Assembly (NCBI GenBank): GCA_017656265.1
Contig: JACDOD010000016.1
Location: 1 to 51,993, forward strand
Origin: Bacillaceae bacterium
GTDB taxonomy: Bacteria; Bacillota; Bacilli; Bacillales; Alkalibacillaceae
DNA length: 51,993 bases
Direction: 5' to 3'
Under the pieces are notes generated by a model that was not told the DNA's origin, ran no database searches, and saw only the letters and a program-made list of their open reading frames with translations. The position numbers and the translations under genes were made by a program. This document shows positions 1 through 11,284 of this stretch, one piece after another. The first letter of the stretch is position 1, and each line of letters opens with the position of its first letter.

Positions 1-80
1 TCAACACAGCGTTCAGGGATGATGCAGATTCCACTTCTTATCTAGTTTTCAGGGTGCAAACCCTAAACCTATATACTTAT
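1..80 (+). other. 23S-5S rRNA intergenic spacer (partial operon)
   Basis: These bases directly precede the 5S gene and contain no ORF. The stretch near 43-60 (AGTTTTCAGGGTGC) resembles the complement of the TTGAAAACTGAAC leader motif found near the right end of the window. This fits spacer or processing sequence of an rRNA operon whose 16S and 23S genes lie left of the window. The assignment rests on position next to 5S. Confidence 0.7.
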
Positions 81-199
<119 letters not shown>

Positions 200-203
200 A
201 ATA

Positions 204-240
204 AAAAAACAGGAAGTTATGATTAACTTCCTGTTTTTTT
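204..240 (+). terminator. rRNA operon terminator
   Basis: A long stem forms between 204-219 and 224-239 (core ACAGGAAGTTA / TAACTTCCTGT) with a 4-nt loop, flanked by A7 and T7. This is a canonical intrinsic terminator directly after 5S. Confidence 0.93.
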
Positions 241-390
241 ATTTGCTATTTATCTGTTTGTTTGTATCATTCCATAAAAGTTCTGAAATGGAATTCATAT
301 GGAATTAAAAGCTTTGAGCGTTTGAGAAGAAAGATTTTATGGCATCAAGAGATCAACAAGGTTCTTTCATAAGGCAGTTTAAGTAGGCTT

Positions 391-521
391 CACTAGCAGA
401 TGAAAAACACGGAGACTCCAGCGGGAACAGCGAACCTGGCGAGACCCCGCAAGGAGGGACGACTGAGGAGGCTCGACGGCCGCCCGCGGAAAGCGTAGTG
501 TTTTTCATCTGCAGGGTAGTG
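391..521. repeat. type B GC-rich dispersed repeat, copy 1
   Basis: The element is bounded by perfect 14-bp inverted ends, CAGATGAAAAACAC at 397-410 and its complement at 498-511. These extend outward through CACTA (391-395) and TAGTG (517-521). The interior begins GGAGACTCCAGCGGGAACAG and ends CCGCCCGCGGAAAGCG, much richer in GC than the surroundings. Related copies occur at 13879-14023 (opposite orientation) and 35171-35300. It encodes no transposase, so it looks like a MITE-like or structured intergenic repeat; its function is unknown. Confidence 0.75.
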
Positions 522-803
522 AAACAAACAAAGCAACATGCGTAATAGGTTAAAAAAGAGATGGTGGAATGATTTTTCCCACCACCACATTTGACAATGA
601 ATCTAATTAAATAAAACGTCTGCAGTTTAGGTTGTGAAACTGCTGTTTGGGGGATCATATTTTCGGACGGCTCATCCTCTTTTTGTCTAATTTCTTCACC
701 CGTACAGGCTGGTTATAATACTTATATATTACTTAGCAATTTTTGGACAGCTAAAAAAACAAGTTTTTTAAAAAAAATTAGTAAAAATATTAGACCGGTA
801 CAG

Positions 804-832
804 GTATAAATTTTTTAGATTCGGAGATGCTA
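804..832 (+). promoter_or_regulatory. candidate sigF/sigG promoter of csfB
   Basis: GTATA at 804-808, a 14-base spacer and GGAGATGCTA at 823-832 fit the forespore consensus (GYATA, GGnnAnAnT) with one mismatch. In B. subtilis csfB belongs to the sigF regulon. The transcript would start only a few bases before the ribosome site, so the call is tentative. Confidence 0.45.
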
Positions 833-852
833 GATACAGGGAGGTGGGGGAC

Positions 853-1047
853 ATGTCCAAACCAAGTGCAGTTAAGCGAATGTGTCAGATATGCCAGGAG
901 GAAAAAGACGAAGGGATAATTGTATATCATGCATTTATCTGTTCAGACTGTGAACAGGAGATAGTAAAAACAGAACCTGAGGATGAAAAATACAATTATT
1001 TCGTTAAAAAGTTAAAAATTATTAATCAAACTACACAATATTCATAG
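853..1047 (+). CDS. csfB: Anti-sigma factor CsfB/Gin
   Basis: A 64-residue zinc-binding protein with Cys11-x2-Cys14 and Cys30-x2-Cys33, the arrangement of CsfB (Gin). In B. subtilis this forespore factor binds and inhibits sigG, and also sigE, so that late sigma activity is not released early. The ATG at 853 is chosen because GGGAGGTGG (839-847) lies at correct spacing; an in-frame GTG at 844 sits inside that ribosome site. The gene stands alone between an rRNA operon and a terminator, as in B. subtilis. Length and both Cys pairs fit the family. Confidence 0.88.
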   Translation: MSKPSAVKRMCQICQEEKDEGIIVYHAFICSDCEQEIVKTEPEDEKYNYFVKKLKIINQTTQYS

Positions 1048-1056
1048 AAAAGATTA

Positions 1057-1085
1057 GCCGAACTAAAAATGGTTCGGTTTTTTTA
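1057..1085 (+). terminator. csfB terminator
   Basis: CCGAAC (1058-1063) pairs with GTTCGG (1072-1077) over an 8-nt loop, followed by a T7 run. Confidence 0.9.
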
Positions 1086-1474
1086 TCGTTAAGGAAATCA
1101 AGTCGGCGACAAGCTATCATCAGGATCATCAACTGAAATACCTCTGAATAACTATAGTAAATTTTCAGCTAAAGTAGAAAAGTTGAAAGTTAGCCATGAA
1201 CAGACCGTTTTTGCTTTACTCCCAATTATTTATTAGGGAACTACGATCTCTCATGATCAACCTTCCTAAGCGTTTATCAATCCACATGAGATAATCCCCT
1301 CCGTACACATTTAGGGTAATTTTTCGTAAAAGTCAGTGTTGATAAACATATTCCCCTTCATCCGATACAAGAACCCAGACATGCCGGGATGAATGAAAGG
1401 ATAATTGTATTAACCTATTTTTTTGGTTAAGATGTAAAAAGATTATAAGACTACAAAAGAGGGAGTTTTGTCAG
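1086..1474. other. gene-free stretch between csfB and yaaO
   Basis: No ORF with a ribosome site is visible. In B. subtilis this interval holds xpaC and yaaN, so it may be a deletion scar. Two inverted repeats are present: GTTTATCAA at 1272-1280 with its complement at 1339-1347, and TTCATCC near 1356 with GGATGAA near 1388. Neither is followed by a T run. The promoter of the yaaO operon should lie here but no convincing hexamer pair was recognised. Confidence 0.6.
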
Positions 1475-2914
1475 GTGATGGATCAGTCGCGTACTCCTTT
1501 GATTGATGCTTTGCGCAAACATGCTGAAAAAAAGCCCCTTTCTTTTCATGTTCCTGGACACAAAAATGGAAACGTTTTTCCTGAACAGGCAAAAGATCTG
1601 TATGAGGGGTTGTTATCCATAGATTTAACCGAACTTTCTGGCTTAGATGACCTGCACCAGCCAGAGGGAGCCATAAAAGAAGCACAGGATTTAGCAGCTT
1701 CTTATTATCAGGCAGATCATACATTTTTTTTAGTTGGCGGAAGTACAGCAGGCAACCTGGCGATGATTTATTCCATATGTCAGCCTGGAGACTTTGTCAT
1801 TGTACAGCGAAATTGCCACAAGTCGATTATGCACGCTCTGGAGTTAATCGGTGCAAGGCCTGTTTTTCTCACACCAGAGTTTAATGAACAAACGGGCCGC
1901 TACAGTGAAATTACCGTTCGGCAGCTGGAAGATGCTATCCAGCAGTACCCTGAAGTGAAGGGTATAGTTCTTACATATCCGGATTATTTTGGGCACACGT
2001 ACCCACTCAAGAACATGATTGAGCACGCTCATGACCATGGGATTCCTGTCTTAGTGGATGAAGCCCATGGAGCCCATTTTGTGTTAGGAGATCCTTTTCC
2101 AACTACTGCATTAGCGCTGGGGGCTGATATGGTTGTTCAATCTGCTCACAAAATGCTTCCTGCAATGACGATGTCCGCCTGGCTTCATGTGCGATCTAAA
2201 TTTGTTCCTGTTGAACAAGTGGCAAAATATGTACATATGTTTCAATCCAGCAGCCCTTCCTATCCGTTAATGGCTTCTCTGGATTTGGCCCGCTATTATC
2301 TTGCTAATTTAAAGAGTGATGATGTCCATAAAATAATTGAGTCCATAGAGGATGTCCGTACTCTGTTTCAGTCTGTTCCATACTGGGATGTAATTCCCGG
2401 GAAGAAGGGCATAGATGATCCATTAAAGTTAACTGTACGGGTAAAACCGGAATATCAGTCAAAAGAGGCTGCCAGCTTCCTGGAGCAGCAAGGGATTTTC
2501 CCTGAGATGACAGCCGATCAGCACATTCTGTTTGTGTTTGGATTAAAACCTTTTACGGAGCTTGGAAAGCTGAAATTGGCCTTAGAGCAATTAAAGCTGG
2601 CAAGGTCCCTTGATAAACATGATAAAATAAAAAGAAAACCAGTGGTAACCAAACCTGTTCAGGCACTCTCCATTTCTTTTCATGAAATGAGAAACAGGGT
2701 TCTCGAATGGGTACCCTGGCATCAGGCAGCAGGGCGGATTGCTGCTGAATCGGTTACTCCGTATCCGCCGGGGATTCCATTTTTGTTAAAAGGAGAGCAG
2801 ATTGAAAAAGAGCACATTGCAGCCATTGCAGATCTTATTGAGAAACAGCAATACATTCAGTATGCCAAAGATCATTTGGAAAAGGGAATTTATGTTTTTG
2901 CAGAAGAAGGATAA
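1475..2914 (+). CDS. yaaO: Orn/Lys/Arg decarboxylase family protein YaaO
   Basis: A 479-residue fold-type I pyridoxal-phosphate decarboxylase. The N-terminal FHVPGHKNG signature is followed by the substrate/cofactor segment VGGSTAGN and by SAHKMLP, whose lysine (about residue 226) should form the Schiff base with PLP. A smaller C-terminal decarboxylase domain follows. The family decarboxylates basic amino acids; the true substrate of YaaO is not settled by sequence. GTG 1475 is used (GGGAG at 1461-1465); ATG 1478 is an equally possible start. The stop codon lies 12 bases before tmk, so the two are probably co-transcribed, as in B. subtilis. Confidence 0.9.
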   Translation: MMDQSRTPLIDALRKHAEKKPLSFHVPGHKNGNVFPEQAKDLYEGLLSIDLTELSGLDDLHQPEGAIKEAQDLAASYYQADHTFFLVGGSTAGNLAMIYSICQPGDFVIVQRNCHKSIMHALELIGARPVFLTPEFNEQTGRYSEITVRQLEDAIQQYPEVKGIVLTYPDYFGHTYPLKNMIEHAHDHGIPVLVDEAHGAHFVLGDPFPTTALALGADMVVQSAHKMLPAMTMSAWLHVRSKFVPVEQVAKYVHMFQSSSPSYPLMASLDLARYYLANLKSDDVHKIIESIEDVRTLFQSVPYWDVIPGKKGIDDPLKLTVRVKPEYQSKEAASFLEQQGIFPEMTADQHILFVFGLKPFTELGKLKLALEQLKLARSLDKHDKIKRKPVVTKPVQALSISFHEMRNRVLEWVPWHQAAGRIAAESVTPYPPGIPFLLKGEQIEKEHIAAIADLIEKQQYIQYAKDHLEKGIYVFAEEG

Positions 2915-2926
2915 AGGAGAATAAAC

Positions 2927-3559
2927 ATGACTGGCGTATTTATTACATTTGAGGGAGTAGAAGGTGCAGGAAAAACAACTGTTATCCAATTACTTCAGGA
3001 AAAGTTAAAAGAAGAAGGATATACGAGCCTTTTGCGGACCCGTGAACCGGGCGGGATTGAAATAGCCGAAGAAATTCGCAGTATTATTTTAAATCCGGCT
3101 CATACCCAGATGGATGGCCGAACCGAGGCATTATTATATGCAGCTGCCAGAAGACAGCATCTTGTAGAAAAAGTGATGCCAGCATTAGGGGAAGGAAAGC
3201 TGGTGCTGTGTGACCGCTTTATTGACAGCAGTCTGGCTTATCAGGGGCATGCAAGAGGGCTTGGAATGGATGAGGTTTTCCGTATTAACCAGTTTGCTAT
3301 TCAAGACTGTATGCCAGACTTAACGTTTTTATTGGACTTGCCGCCTGAGAAAGGATTAAAGCGAATTACCAACAATGAAGATCGGGAACAGAACCGATTG
3401 GATCTGGAAGCGCTGACCTTTCATCAAAAGGTGTATGAAGCATATGAGATGCTGGCTGATCAATTTCCGGAAAGAATCAAAAAAATCAATGCCGATCGGC
3501 CTGTTAATCTGGTGGTAGATGAGTGTTATCAGGCTTTATCTTCTTTCCTGAAATTGTGA
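2927..3559 (+). CDS. tmk: Thymidylate kinase
   Basis: A 210-residue dTMP kinase that phosphorylates dTMP to dTDP for DNA synthesis in the cytoplasm. The P-loop GVEGAGKTT covers residues 10-18. It is followed by the TREPGG substrate loop near residue 38, the [13 protein letters not shown] segment near 95, and an Arg-containing LID region. The ATG follows AAAGGAGA by 6 bases. It lies between yaaO and darA, the conserved Bacillaceae order. Length is typical. Confidence 0.97.
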   Translation: MTGVFITFEGVEGAGKTTVIQLLQEKLKEEGYTSLLRTREPGGIEIAEEIRSIILNPAHTQMDGRTEALLYAAARRQHLVEKVMPALGEGKLVLCDRFIDSSLAYQGHARGLGMDEVFRINQFAIQDCMPDLTFLLDLPPEKGLKRITNNEDREQNRLDLEALTFHQKVYEAYEMLADQFPERIKKINADRPVNLVVDECYQALSSFLKL

Positions 3560-3585
3560 AACATTCATGGGGTTCCTGTTATAAT
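3557..3585 (+). promoter_or_regulatory. probable sigA promoter of darA operon
   Basis: An extended -10, TG-T-TATAAT (3577-3585), lies 17 bases after a weak -35 TGAAAC (3557-3562). It overlaps the end of tmk and sits about 33 bases before the darA start. The extended -10 makes up for the poor -35. Confidence 0.6.
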
Positions 3586-3605
3586 AATATTAACTAGTCT
3601 TTTAA

Positions 3606-3947
<342 letters not shown>

Positions 3948-3974
3948 TTTGGATGGACAGAGGAGAGGCTTGCC

Positions 3975-4415
3975 GTGAAAATCAGTCAGGAAATAAGATC
4001 ACAACTGGAGACCATTAAACAGCAGACCAGCAGTAAGCAAACCAATGGTCAGTCCTTTCATACATTTGTGAATGAAGCAGCCGTCAAGATGAAAGAAGAA
4101 GAGCTCAACCGGCTCATAAATGAAATTACCCGGCAGGGAGAGAAAGTAGCCCGTTTTCGTTCTATCAAGGACCTGTCAAGGTATAAGCGGCTGGTGAAGC
4201 AGTTTGTTCAGGAGGCTGTCAAATATGGGCTGGAGACGAAAAAGTCTCACAGCTGGAATATGAATGGACAAAACCGAAAGCTGACCATTGTACAGACCGT
4301 GGATGAAAAACTGGTGGAATTGACCGATGCTGTTTTGGATCAGGAGCGTAAATCCATTGATCTATTAAGCGTAATAGGCGAAATAAAAGGTTTACTCATT
4401 CATTTATATGCGTAA
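3975..4415 (+). CDS. yaaR: DUF327 protein YaaR
   Basis: A 146-residue, strongly charged, mostly helical protein of the YaaR (DUF327) family, with the family's SFHTFVNEA and RYKRLVKQFVQEAVKYG segments and a C-terminal VDEKLVELTDAVL helix. No catalytic residue or membrane segment is seen. Function is unknown. The GTG start is supported by GAGGAGAGG at 3960-3968. It lies between darA and holB, with 16 bases to the latter, a linkage constant in Bacillaceae. Confidence 0.88.
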   Translation: MKISQEIRSQLETIKQQTSSKQTNGQSFHTFVNEAAVKMKEEELNRLINEITRQGEKVARFRSIKDLSRYKRLVKQFVQEAVKYGLETKKSHSWNMNGQNRKLTIVQTVDEKLVELTDAVLDQERKSIDLLSVIGEIKGLLIHLYA

Positions 4416-4431
4416 AAGGTTGTGACCGACA

Positions 4432-5418
4432 TTGAAACACTGGACGGAACTGGAAAACTTACAGCCAGTAGCTGTAAAAATGCTGACGAACAGTCTGAAA
4501 AAAGATCGCCTGGCCCATGCGTACTTGTTTCAGGGACCAGGGGGGACAGGTAAAAAAGATGCAAGCCTTCTTCTGGCTAAGAGCTTTTTTTGCCCGAATC
4601 GAAAAGGGGCGGAACCCTGTCATGAATGCAGGGAATGTACCCGTATAGATTCGGGAAATCATCCGGATGTTCATTGGATTAAGCCAGAGGGACAATCAAT
4701 TAAAAAGGATCAAATCCTGCATTTGCAAAAGGAATTCACGTATACAGGTCTCGAATCTAATCAGAAAGTATATATCATTGACCAGGCTGATACGATGACG
4801 GTCAATGCTTCTAATCGGCTGCTGAAATTTTTGGAAGAGCCCAGCAGAAAAACGATAGCAATTCTGCTGACAGAAAACAGCCAATCTATTTTAAATACGA
4901 TTCGGTCCAGATGTCAGATGATCGCTTTCAAATCTTTGCCGGCTGAGCAACTCAAAAAGCAATTGCTGGAAAAAGGCATACCCGAATCAACAGCCAGACT
5001 CTGCTCAACACTTACGAACAGTATAGATGAAGCGGCTTCCTTAAGCGAAGACGAGTGGTTTGCGAAGGCAAGAAAAATAGTGATAAAATTAATTGAAACG
5101 CTTCATGATGAAAAGAGTGAAGCCTATCTTTTTATCCATAAACTGTGGATGGAACATTTTGGGAATCGGGAGCAGTTGGCACTGGGTCTCGATCTTCTGC
5201 TCATCTGGTATAACGATTTTATTCAGTTCCAGATTGGACGTGAACAAGCCATTGTTTATGAGCACGAAAAGGAAAAATATAAGAATTACGCTTATATGCT
5301 ATCGGTAAAAAAAGCGAGAGAAGCGTTAGAAAATATACTGGAGGCAAAACGAAAGCTCATGGCAAATGTTCATTCAACCCTTGTCATGGAGCAACTGGTG
5401 CTTCAATTACAGAGGTGA
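4432..5418 (+). CDS. holB: DNA polymerase III subunit delta'
   Basis: A 328-residue AAA+ clamp-loader subunit. The altered P-loop GPGGTGKK is at residues 35-42. Four cysteines (54, 63, 66, 69) form the zinc module typical of delta'. IIDQADTMTVNASNRLLKFLEEP carries the degenerate Walker B region, followed by the SRC sensor (RSRCQ). With tau and delta it loads the sliding clamp at the replication fork. TTG start: the only in-frame start behind AAAGGTTGTGA. It is separated from ricT by 6 bases, indicating one transcript. Confidence 0.96.
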   Translation: MKHWTELENLQPVAVKMLTNSLKKDRLAHAYLFQGPGGTGKKDASLLLAKSFFCPNRKGAEPCHECRECTRIDSGNHPDVHWIKPEGQSIKKDQILHLQKEFTYTGLESNQKVYIIDQADTMTVNASNRLLKFLEEPSRKTIAILLTENSQSILNTIRSRCQMIAFKSLPAEQLKKQLLEKGIPESTARLCSTLTNSIDEAASLSEDEWFAKARKIVIKLIETLHDEKSEAYLFIHKLWMEHFGNREQLALGLDLLLIWYNDFIQFQIGREQAIVYEHEKEKYKNYAYMLSVKKAREALENILEAKRKLMANVHSTLVMEQLVLQLQR

Positions 5419-5424
5419 TGCAGA

Positions 5425-6252
5425 TTGGTTGAAGTTGTGGGAGTCCGTTTTAAACAAGCCGGTAAAATATATTATTTTGATCCAGGGGACTATCAGATCA
5501 CCACAGACGATTATGTCATTGTGGAGACGGTACGGGGCATTGAGTTTGGCAAAGTCGTCATTGCCCATAAACAGGTTGATGAAGAGGATATCGTCCTTCC
5601 TTTGAAAAAAGTAATCCGAATTGCGGATGAAAAAGATAAACTGACCGTTGCGGAAAATAAGGAAAAGGCTGAAGATGCTTTTGGCATTTGTGAGAAGAAA
5701 ATTGCCGAACACGGATTGGAAATGAAGCTTGTTGATGTTGAATATACGTTTGACCGTAATAAGGTTATTTTTTACTTCACTGCTGATGGCCGTGTAGATT
5801 TCCGTGAGCTGGTTAAGGACCTTGCCGCAATCTTTAAAACCCGTATTGAACTCCGCCAGATCGGGGTGCGGGACGAAGCTAAAATGCTTGGAGGTATTGG
5901 TCCATGCGGGCGTATGTTATGCTGTTCAACGTTTTTGGGTGACTTTGAACCCGTTTCCATAAAAATGGCCAAAGATCAAAATCTGTCCTTAAACCCGGCA
6001 AAAATTTCTGGTTTGTGCGGCCGTTTAATGTGCTGTCTAAAATATGAAAATGATGATTATGAAACAGCCAAACAGCAGCTTCCGGATCTTGGGGAGAGTA
6101 TTGAAACCCCTCTTGGCTCTGGAAAAGTCGTTGGATTAAATATTTTGGAACGAATTGTACAAATCGAAATTATGGAAAGGGAACGTGTGATAGAATATAC
6201 ATTGGACGAGTTAATTGATGAGGGAGTCTTACCGGCCCAAGCCACAGAATAA
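5425..6252 (+). CDS. ricT: RicT (YaaT), RicAFT complex / PSP1-domain protein
   Basis: A 275-residue PSP1-domain protein. The central GPCGRMLCC and GLCGRLMCC blocks supply the conserved cysteines. In B. subtilis RicT these take part in iron-sulfur cluster binding of the RicA-RicF-RicT complex, which promotes RNase Y-dependent mRNA processing and supports competence, biofilm formation and sporulation. TTG start with AGAGGTGATG just upstream, beginning 6 bases after holB. Length matches the family. Confidence 0.95.
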   Translation: MVEVVGVRFKQAGKIYYFDPGDYQITTDDYVIVETVRGIEFGKVVIAHKQVDEEDIVLPLKKVIRIADEKDKLTVAENKEKAEDAFGICEKKIAEHGLEMKLVDVEYTFDRNKVIFYFTADGRVDFRELVKDLAAIFKTRIELRQIGVRDEAKMLGGIGPCGRMLCCSTFLGDFEPVSIKMAKDQNLSLNPAKISGLCGRLMCCLKYENDDYETAKQQLPDLGESIETPLGSGKVVGLNILERIVQIEIMERERVIEYTLDELIDEGVLPAQATE

Positions 6253-6268
6253 TGGGGTGGAAGAAAGC

Positions 6269-6631
6269 GTGAATAAAAAAGAGCTGTTGGAAAAATTCAC
6301 TCAAATGGAGAAACAGGTTGGGGAACTTTATAATGAATTTGGAACATTGAAAGAAAGTCTGGCCCGTTTAATTGAAGAAAATCATCACTTATCGGTTGAA
6401 AACCATCATCTAAGAAAACGCCTGGACGAACAGAACCATTCTCAGTCGAATGAAAAGGAAAATCAGCAGCAGAAAGAAGCAGAGGAAAAAGCAATCGGTG
6501 AAGGATATGATAATCTAGCCAGAATTTATGAAGAAGGATTCCACATATGCAATGTTCATTTTGGCAGTCCGCGGGATGAAGAGGATTGCTTGTTTTGCCT
6601 CTTATTTTTAAACAAACAGCATAATGGTTAA
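6269..6631 (+). CDS. yabA: Replication initiation control protein YabA
   Basis: A 120-residue protein with an N-terminal leucine-zipper coiled coil (roughly residues 1-60, containing [18 protein letters not shown]) and a C-terminal zinc cluster (HICNVHFG and CLFC). YabA bridges DnaA and the DnaN clamp and restrains re-initiation. GTG 6269 is chosen over upstream in-frame codons because [10 protein letters not shown] aligns with the B. subtilis N-terminus and GGGGTGG lies 8 bases before it. It sits 16 bases after ricT and is followed by a terminator, so it closes the darA-yabA operon. Confidence 0.95.
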   Translation: MNKKELLEKFTQMEKQVGELYNEFGTLKESLARLIEENHHLSVENHHLRKRLDEQNHSQSNEKENQQQKEAEEKAIGEGYDNLARIYEEGFHICNVHFGSPRDEEDCLFCLLFLNKQHNG

Positions 6632-6633
6632 CA

Positions 6634-6670
6634 GGCCCTTTCTTTTTCAATAAGGAAGGGCTCTTTTTTA
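6634..6670 (+). terminator. yabA operon terminator
   Basis: GCCCTTTCTT (6635-6644) pairs with AAGGAAGGGC (6652-6661) and is followed by TCTTTTTTA. Confidence 0.85.
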
Positions 6671-6800
6671 CTAATCAACGATCATGTTATTGAAGAAGCT
6701 CATTCGATGAATTGAGCTTGATAAATAAAACTCAACAATAACTGTACAGGTTCTGAATGAGTGCTCCCAGAAAAAAACTATAGAGAAAGGAATCGGGGAT

Positions 6801-7580
6801 ATGGTTGAATTACGACGGGATGAGCGCCTGGATTATCTGCTGGCGGAAGAAGATATGAGAATTATTCAAAGCCCAAATGTTTTTGCTTTTTCTCTAGATG
6901 CGGTTCTTCTGGCCAGATTCGCCTATGTGCCTATTAAACAGGGCAGGATTCTGGATTTATGTACTGGAAATGGGGTTATTCCCCTGCTGCTGTCAAGGCG
7001 TTCCCATGCGAAAATTACCGGTGTAGAGCTGCAGGAGCGGATTTATGATATGGCTGTGAGAAGTGTGGCAGTGAATGAGCTTGAGGACCAGATTGAAGTG
7101 ATTCAAGGGGACTTGAAAGATATGCCGGAAAAACTGGGGCATGGAACCTTTGATGTGGTAACCTGTAATCCCCCTTATTTTCCAACCCCCAAAAAAGATG
7201 AACAAAACCTGAACCAGTATCTGGCTATTGCCCGCCATGAAATTTATTGTACATTGGAAGATGTAGTGAAATCCTGCAGTCGTTTAGTTAGACCAGGAGG
7301 AAAAGTCGCTATGGTTCATAGACCAGGCCGCCTCGTTGATATCATCACGCTGTTCCGGAAATACAGTCTGGAACCGAAAAGAATCCGCCTTGTGTACCCG
7401 AAAATGGGCAAAGAGGCGAATATGCTATTAATCGAGGGGACAAGAGACGGTAAGCCTGATTTAAAAATCCTGCCTCCTTTATACGTATATGATGAGCATA
7501 ATGAGTACACAGATGATCTTCATCAGCTTTTATATGGAAAACCTAATGAAAAGACTGAAACGAAAGAGGTTCCTGAGTGA
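6801..7580 (+). CDS. trmN6: tRNA1(Val) (adenine37-N6)-methyltransferase family (YabB)
   Basis: A 259-residue Rossmann-fold SAM-dependent methyltransferase. Motif I is [16 protein letters not shown] (about residues 50-65) and motif IV is CNPPYF (about 120-125), the NPPY signature of N6-adenine methylation. Homologues modify A37 of tRNA-Val; B. subtilis YabB is the equivalent. The ATG lies 10 bases after GAAAGGA. It overlaps rsmI by one base, so translation is probably coupled. The GIY-YIG gene yazA found between these two genes in B. subtilis is absent. Confidence 0.9.
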   Translation: MVELRRDERLDYLLAEEDMRIIQSPNVFAFSLDAVLLARFAYVPIKQGRILDLCTGNGVIPLLLSRRSHAKITGVELQERIYDMAVRSVAVNELEDQIEVIQGDLKDMPEKLGHGTFDVVTCNPPYFPTPKKDEQNLNQYLAIARHEIYCTLEDVVKSCSRLVRPGGKVAMVHRPGRLVDIITLFRKYSLEPKRIRLVYPKMGKEANMLLIEGTRDGKPDLKILPPLYVYDEHNEYTDDLHQLLYGKPNEKTETKEVPE

Positions 7581-8455
7581 TGAACATACAAAAAAGCTTT
7601 GAGCAGGATGACAATGGAAAATTGTATATTGTTCCTACTCCCATTGGCAACCTGGAGGATATTACCTTCCGGGCACTGGAAACACTAAAAACAGCAGATC
7701 TGATTGCTGCAGAAGATACGAGGCAAACGAAAAAACTGCTCAATCACTTTTCTATTGCAACACCACTGGTCAGTTTTCATGAACATAACAAAACAGGACG
7801 GGGGGAGCAGCTGCTGACTGAACTGAAGGCAGGGAAAAAAATTGCATTAGTTAGCGATGCGGGAATGCCTCTTATATCTGACCCTGGATATGAGCTGGTA
7901 AATGAGGCAGGAAGCAGTGGAATAGATGTCGTTGTGCTGCCGGGAGCCAATGCAGCGCTCTGTGCACTGGTCGGTTCAGGGCTGCCAACCCAGCATTTTC
8001 TTTTTTATGGATTTTTGCCAAGAAAAAAGAAAGAAATGAAGGAAGAATTGCTCCAATTGCAATACAGAGATCACACCATGATTTTTTACGAATCGCCTCA
8101 CCGAATAAAGGAAACCATTAAAGTGATGACAGACGTGTTTGGGAGTAGCCGCAATATGGCTCTGGCCCGTGAACTGACCAAACGCCATGAAGAATATGTC
8201 AGAGGAACGGCCGGGGATATTTTAACGTGGCTGCAATCCGGTGAGGCTGAAATAAGAGGTGAATTTTGTGTTGTTGTTGAAGGAACCGATGAAACACTCC
8301 CTCAGGAGGAACAGTGGTGGCAGCCTTTAACGCTGAAAGAGCATGTGGACTATTACATGCAGAAAAACTATTCCAGCAAAGATGCGATCAAGCAAGCGGC
8401 AAAAGACCGGGGAATTCCAAAACGGGAGGTCTATCAGGCTTATCACCGTAACTGA
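7580..8455 (+). CDS. rsmI: 16S rRNA 2'-O-ribose C1402 methyltransferase
   Basis: A 291-residue TP-methylase family enzyme. It has YIVPTPIGNLEDIT at the N-terminus and the signature SDAGMPLISDPGYELV near residues 85-100, followed by LPGANAALCALVGSGLP. RsmI 2'-O-methylates C1402 of 16S rRNA. The ATG at 7580 overlaps the TGA of trmN6 (TGATG); AAAGAGGT lies 10 bases before it. GTG 7577 is less likely by homology. It converges on abrB through a shared bidirectional terminator. Confidence 0.96.
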   Translation: MNIQKSFEQDDNGKLYIVPTPIGNLEDITFRALETLKTADLIAAEDTRQTKKLLNHFSIATPLVSFHEHNKTGRGEQLLTELKAGKKIALVSDAGMPLISDPGYELVNEAGSSGIDVVVLPGANAALCALVGSGLPTQHFLFYGFLPRKKKEMKEELLQLQYRDHTMIFYESPHRIKETIKVMTDVFGSSRNMALARELTKRHEEYVRGTAGDILTWLQSGEAEIRGEFCVVVEGTDETLPQEEQWWQPLTLKEHVDYYMQKNYSSKDAIKQAAKDRGIPKREVYQAYHRN

Positions 8456-8490
8456 ACAGTGACATCAGCTGATTTTCCAGGCTGAAAATC

Positions 8491-8530
8491 AAAAAGGGTG
8501 ATCTCTATATAGTAGAGTCACCCTCATTTT
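8491..8530. terminator. bidirectional terminator between rsmI and abrB
   Basis: AGGGTGA (8495-8501) pairs with TCACCCT (8518-8524). An A5 run lies on the left and CATTTT on the right, so the hairpin can end transcripts arriving from either side. Confidence 0.8.
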
Positions 8531-8537
8531 CGTGGAG

Positions 8538-8816
8538 TTAGCTATTCATGCGTTTTTGAATTTCTTCCATTAACTGCTGCGCGCCCTCTTTGCTTAGAAC
8601 TAACTTGCCATCAGCTAACGTCATATTGTCGTCGGAAACTTCACCTGTAATATGACAAGTCATGTTAGGCTTGTATTTTTTGAGTACGATTCGATCATCA
8701 TCTACATAGATTTCAAGGGCGTCTTTCTCTTTAATATCTAGTGTGCGGCGCAGTTCAATTGGAATTACAACACGACCTAGCTCATCCACTTTGCGTACAA
8801 TGCCAGTAGATTTCAT
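8538..8816 (-). CDS. abrB: Transition state regulator AbrB
   Basis: A 92-residue swapped-hairpin DNA-binding protein. MKSTGIVRKVDELGRVVIPI is near-identical to AbrB, and the C-terminal half matches its multimerisation domain, which distinguishes it from the paralogue SpoVT at 29034. AbrB tetramers repress many stationary-phase, sporulation and biofilm genes in growing cells, including spoVG, present here at 19796. It is the only protein gene on the minus strand, as in B. subtilis. A consensus sigA promoter lies at 8863-8891. Start: ATG at 8816-8814 with GAGGGGAG upstream. Confidence 0.97.
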   Translation of the reverse strand: MKSTGIVRKVDELGRVVIPIELRRTLDIKEKDALEIYVDDDRIVLKKYKPNMTCHITGEVSDDNMTLADGKLVLSKEGAQQLMEEIQKRMNS

Positions 8817-8862
8817 AGCCCGATTTCTCCCCTCAAAAATTTATTCGCCATGATTCGACATA

Positions 8863-8891
8863 ATCATACCATTGATTCCCAATGTTGTCAA
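8863..8891 (-). promoter_or_regulatory. sigA promoter of abrB
   Basis: On the minus strand TTGACA (complement of 8886-8891) and TATGAT (complement of 8863-8868) are separated by exactly 17 bases. The -10 ends 46 bases before the abrB start. This near-consensus promoter fits the strong expression of abrB during growth. Confidence 0.85.
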
Positions 8892-11212
<2,321 letters not shown>

Positions 11213-11221
11213 ATGCTAAAT

Positions 11222-11252
11222 AAAGGGGGTCTGTTCAGGCACCCCTTTTTCT
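11222..11252 (+). terminator. metG terminator
   Basis: AAAGGGGGT (11222-11230) pairs with ACCCCTTTT (11241-11249) over a 10-nt loop and continues into T residues. Confidence 0.88.
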
Positions 11253-11284
11253 TGTAGAAACTGTTGGTTTTATTTGCCGCTAAA

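Larger units (their letters stand above)
241..852. other. gene-poor region between 5S rRNA and csfB
   Basis: About 610 bases without a credible gene. The section contains a GC-rich type B repeat at 391-521. It is preceded by a conserved flank (322-390) that recurs inverted near 35.3 kb. The ORFs that can be drawn through the repeat on the minus strand have no ribosome site and are products of its GC-rich palindromic composition. The rest, 522-800, is AT-rich and probably carries the control region of csfB. Confidence 0.7.

Noticed and set aside
353-658. Minus-strand ORFs of 101 and 65 codons across the type B repeat
   Set aside because: They follow the GC-rich palindromic repeat, lack ribosome sites and have no recognisable protein similarity.
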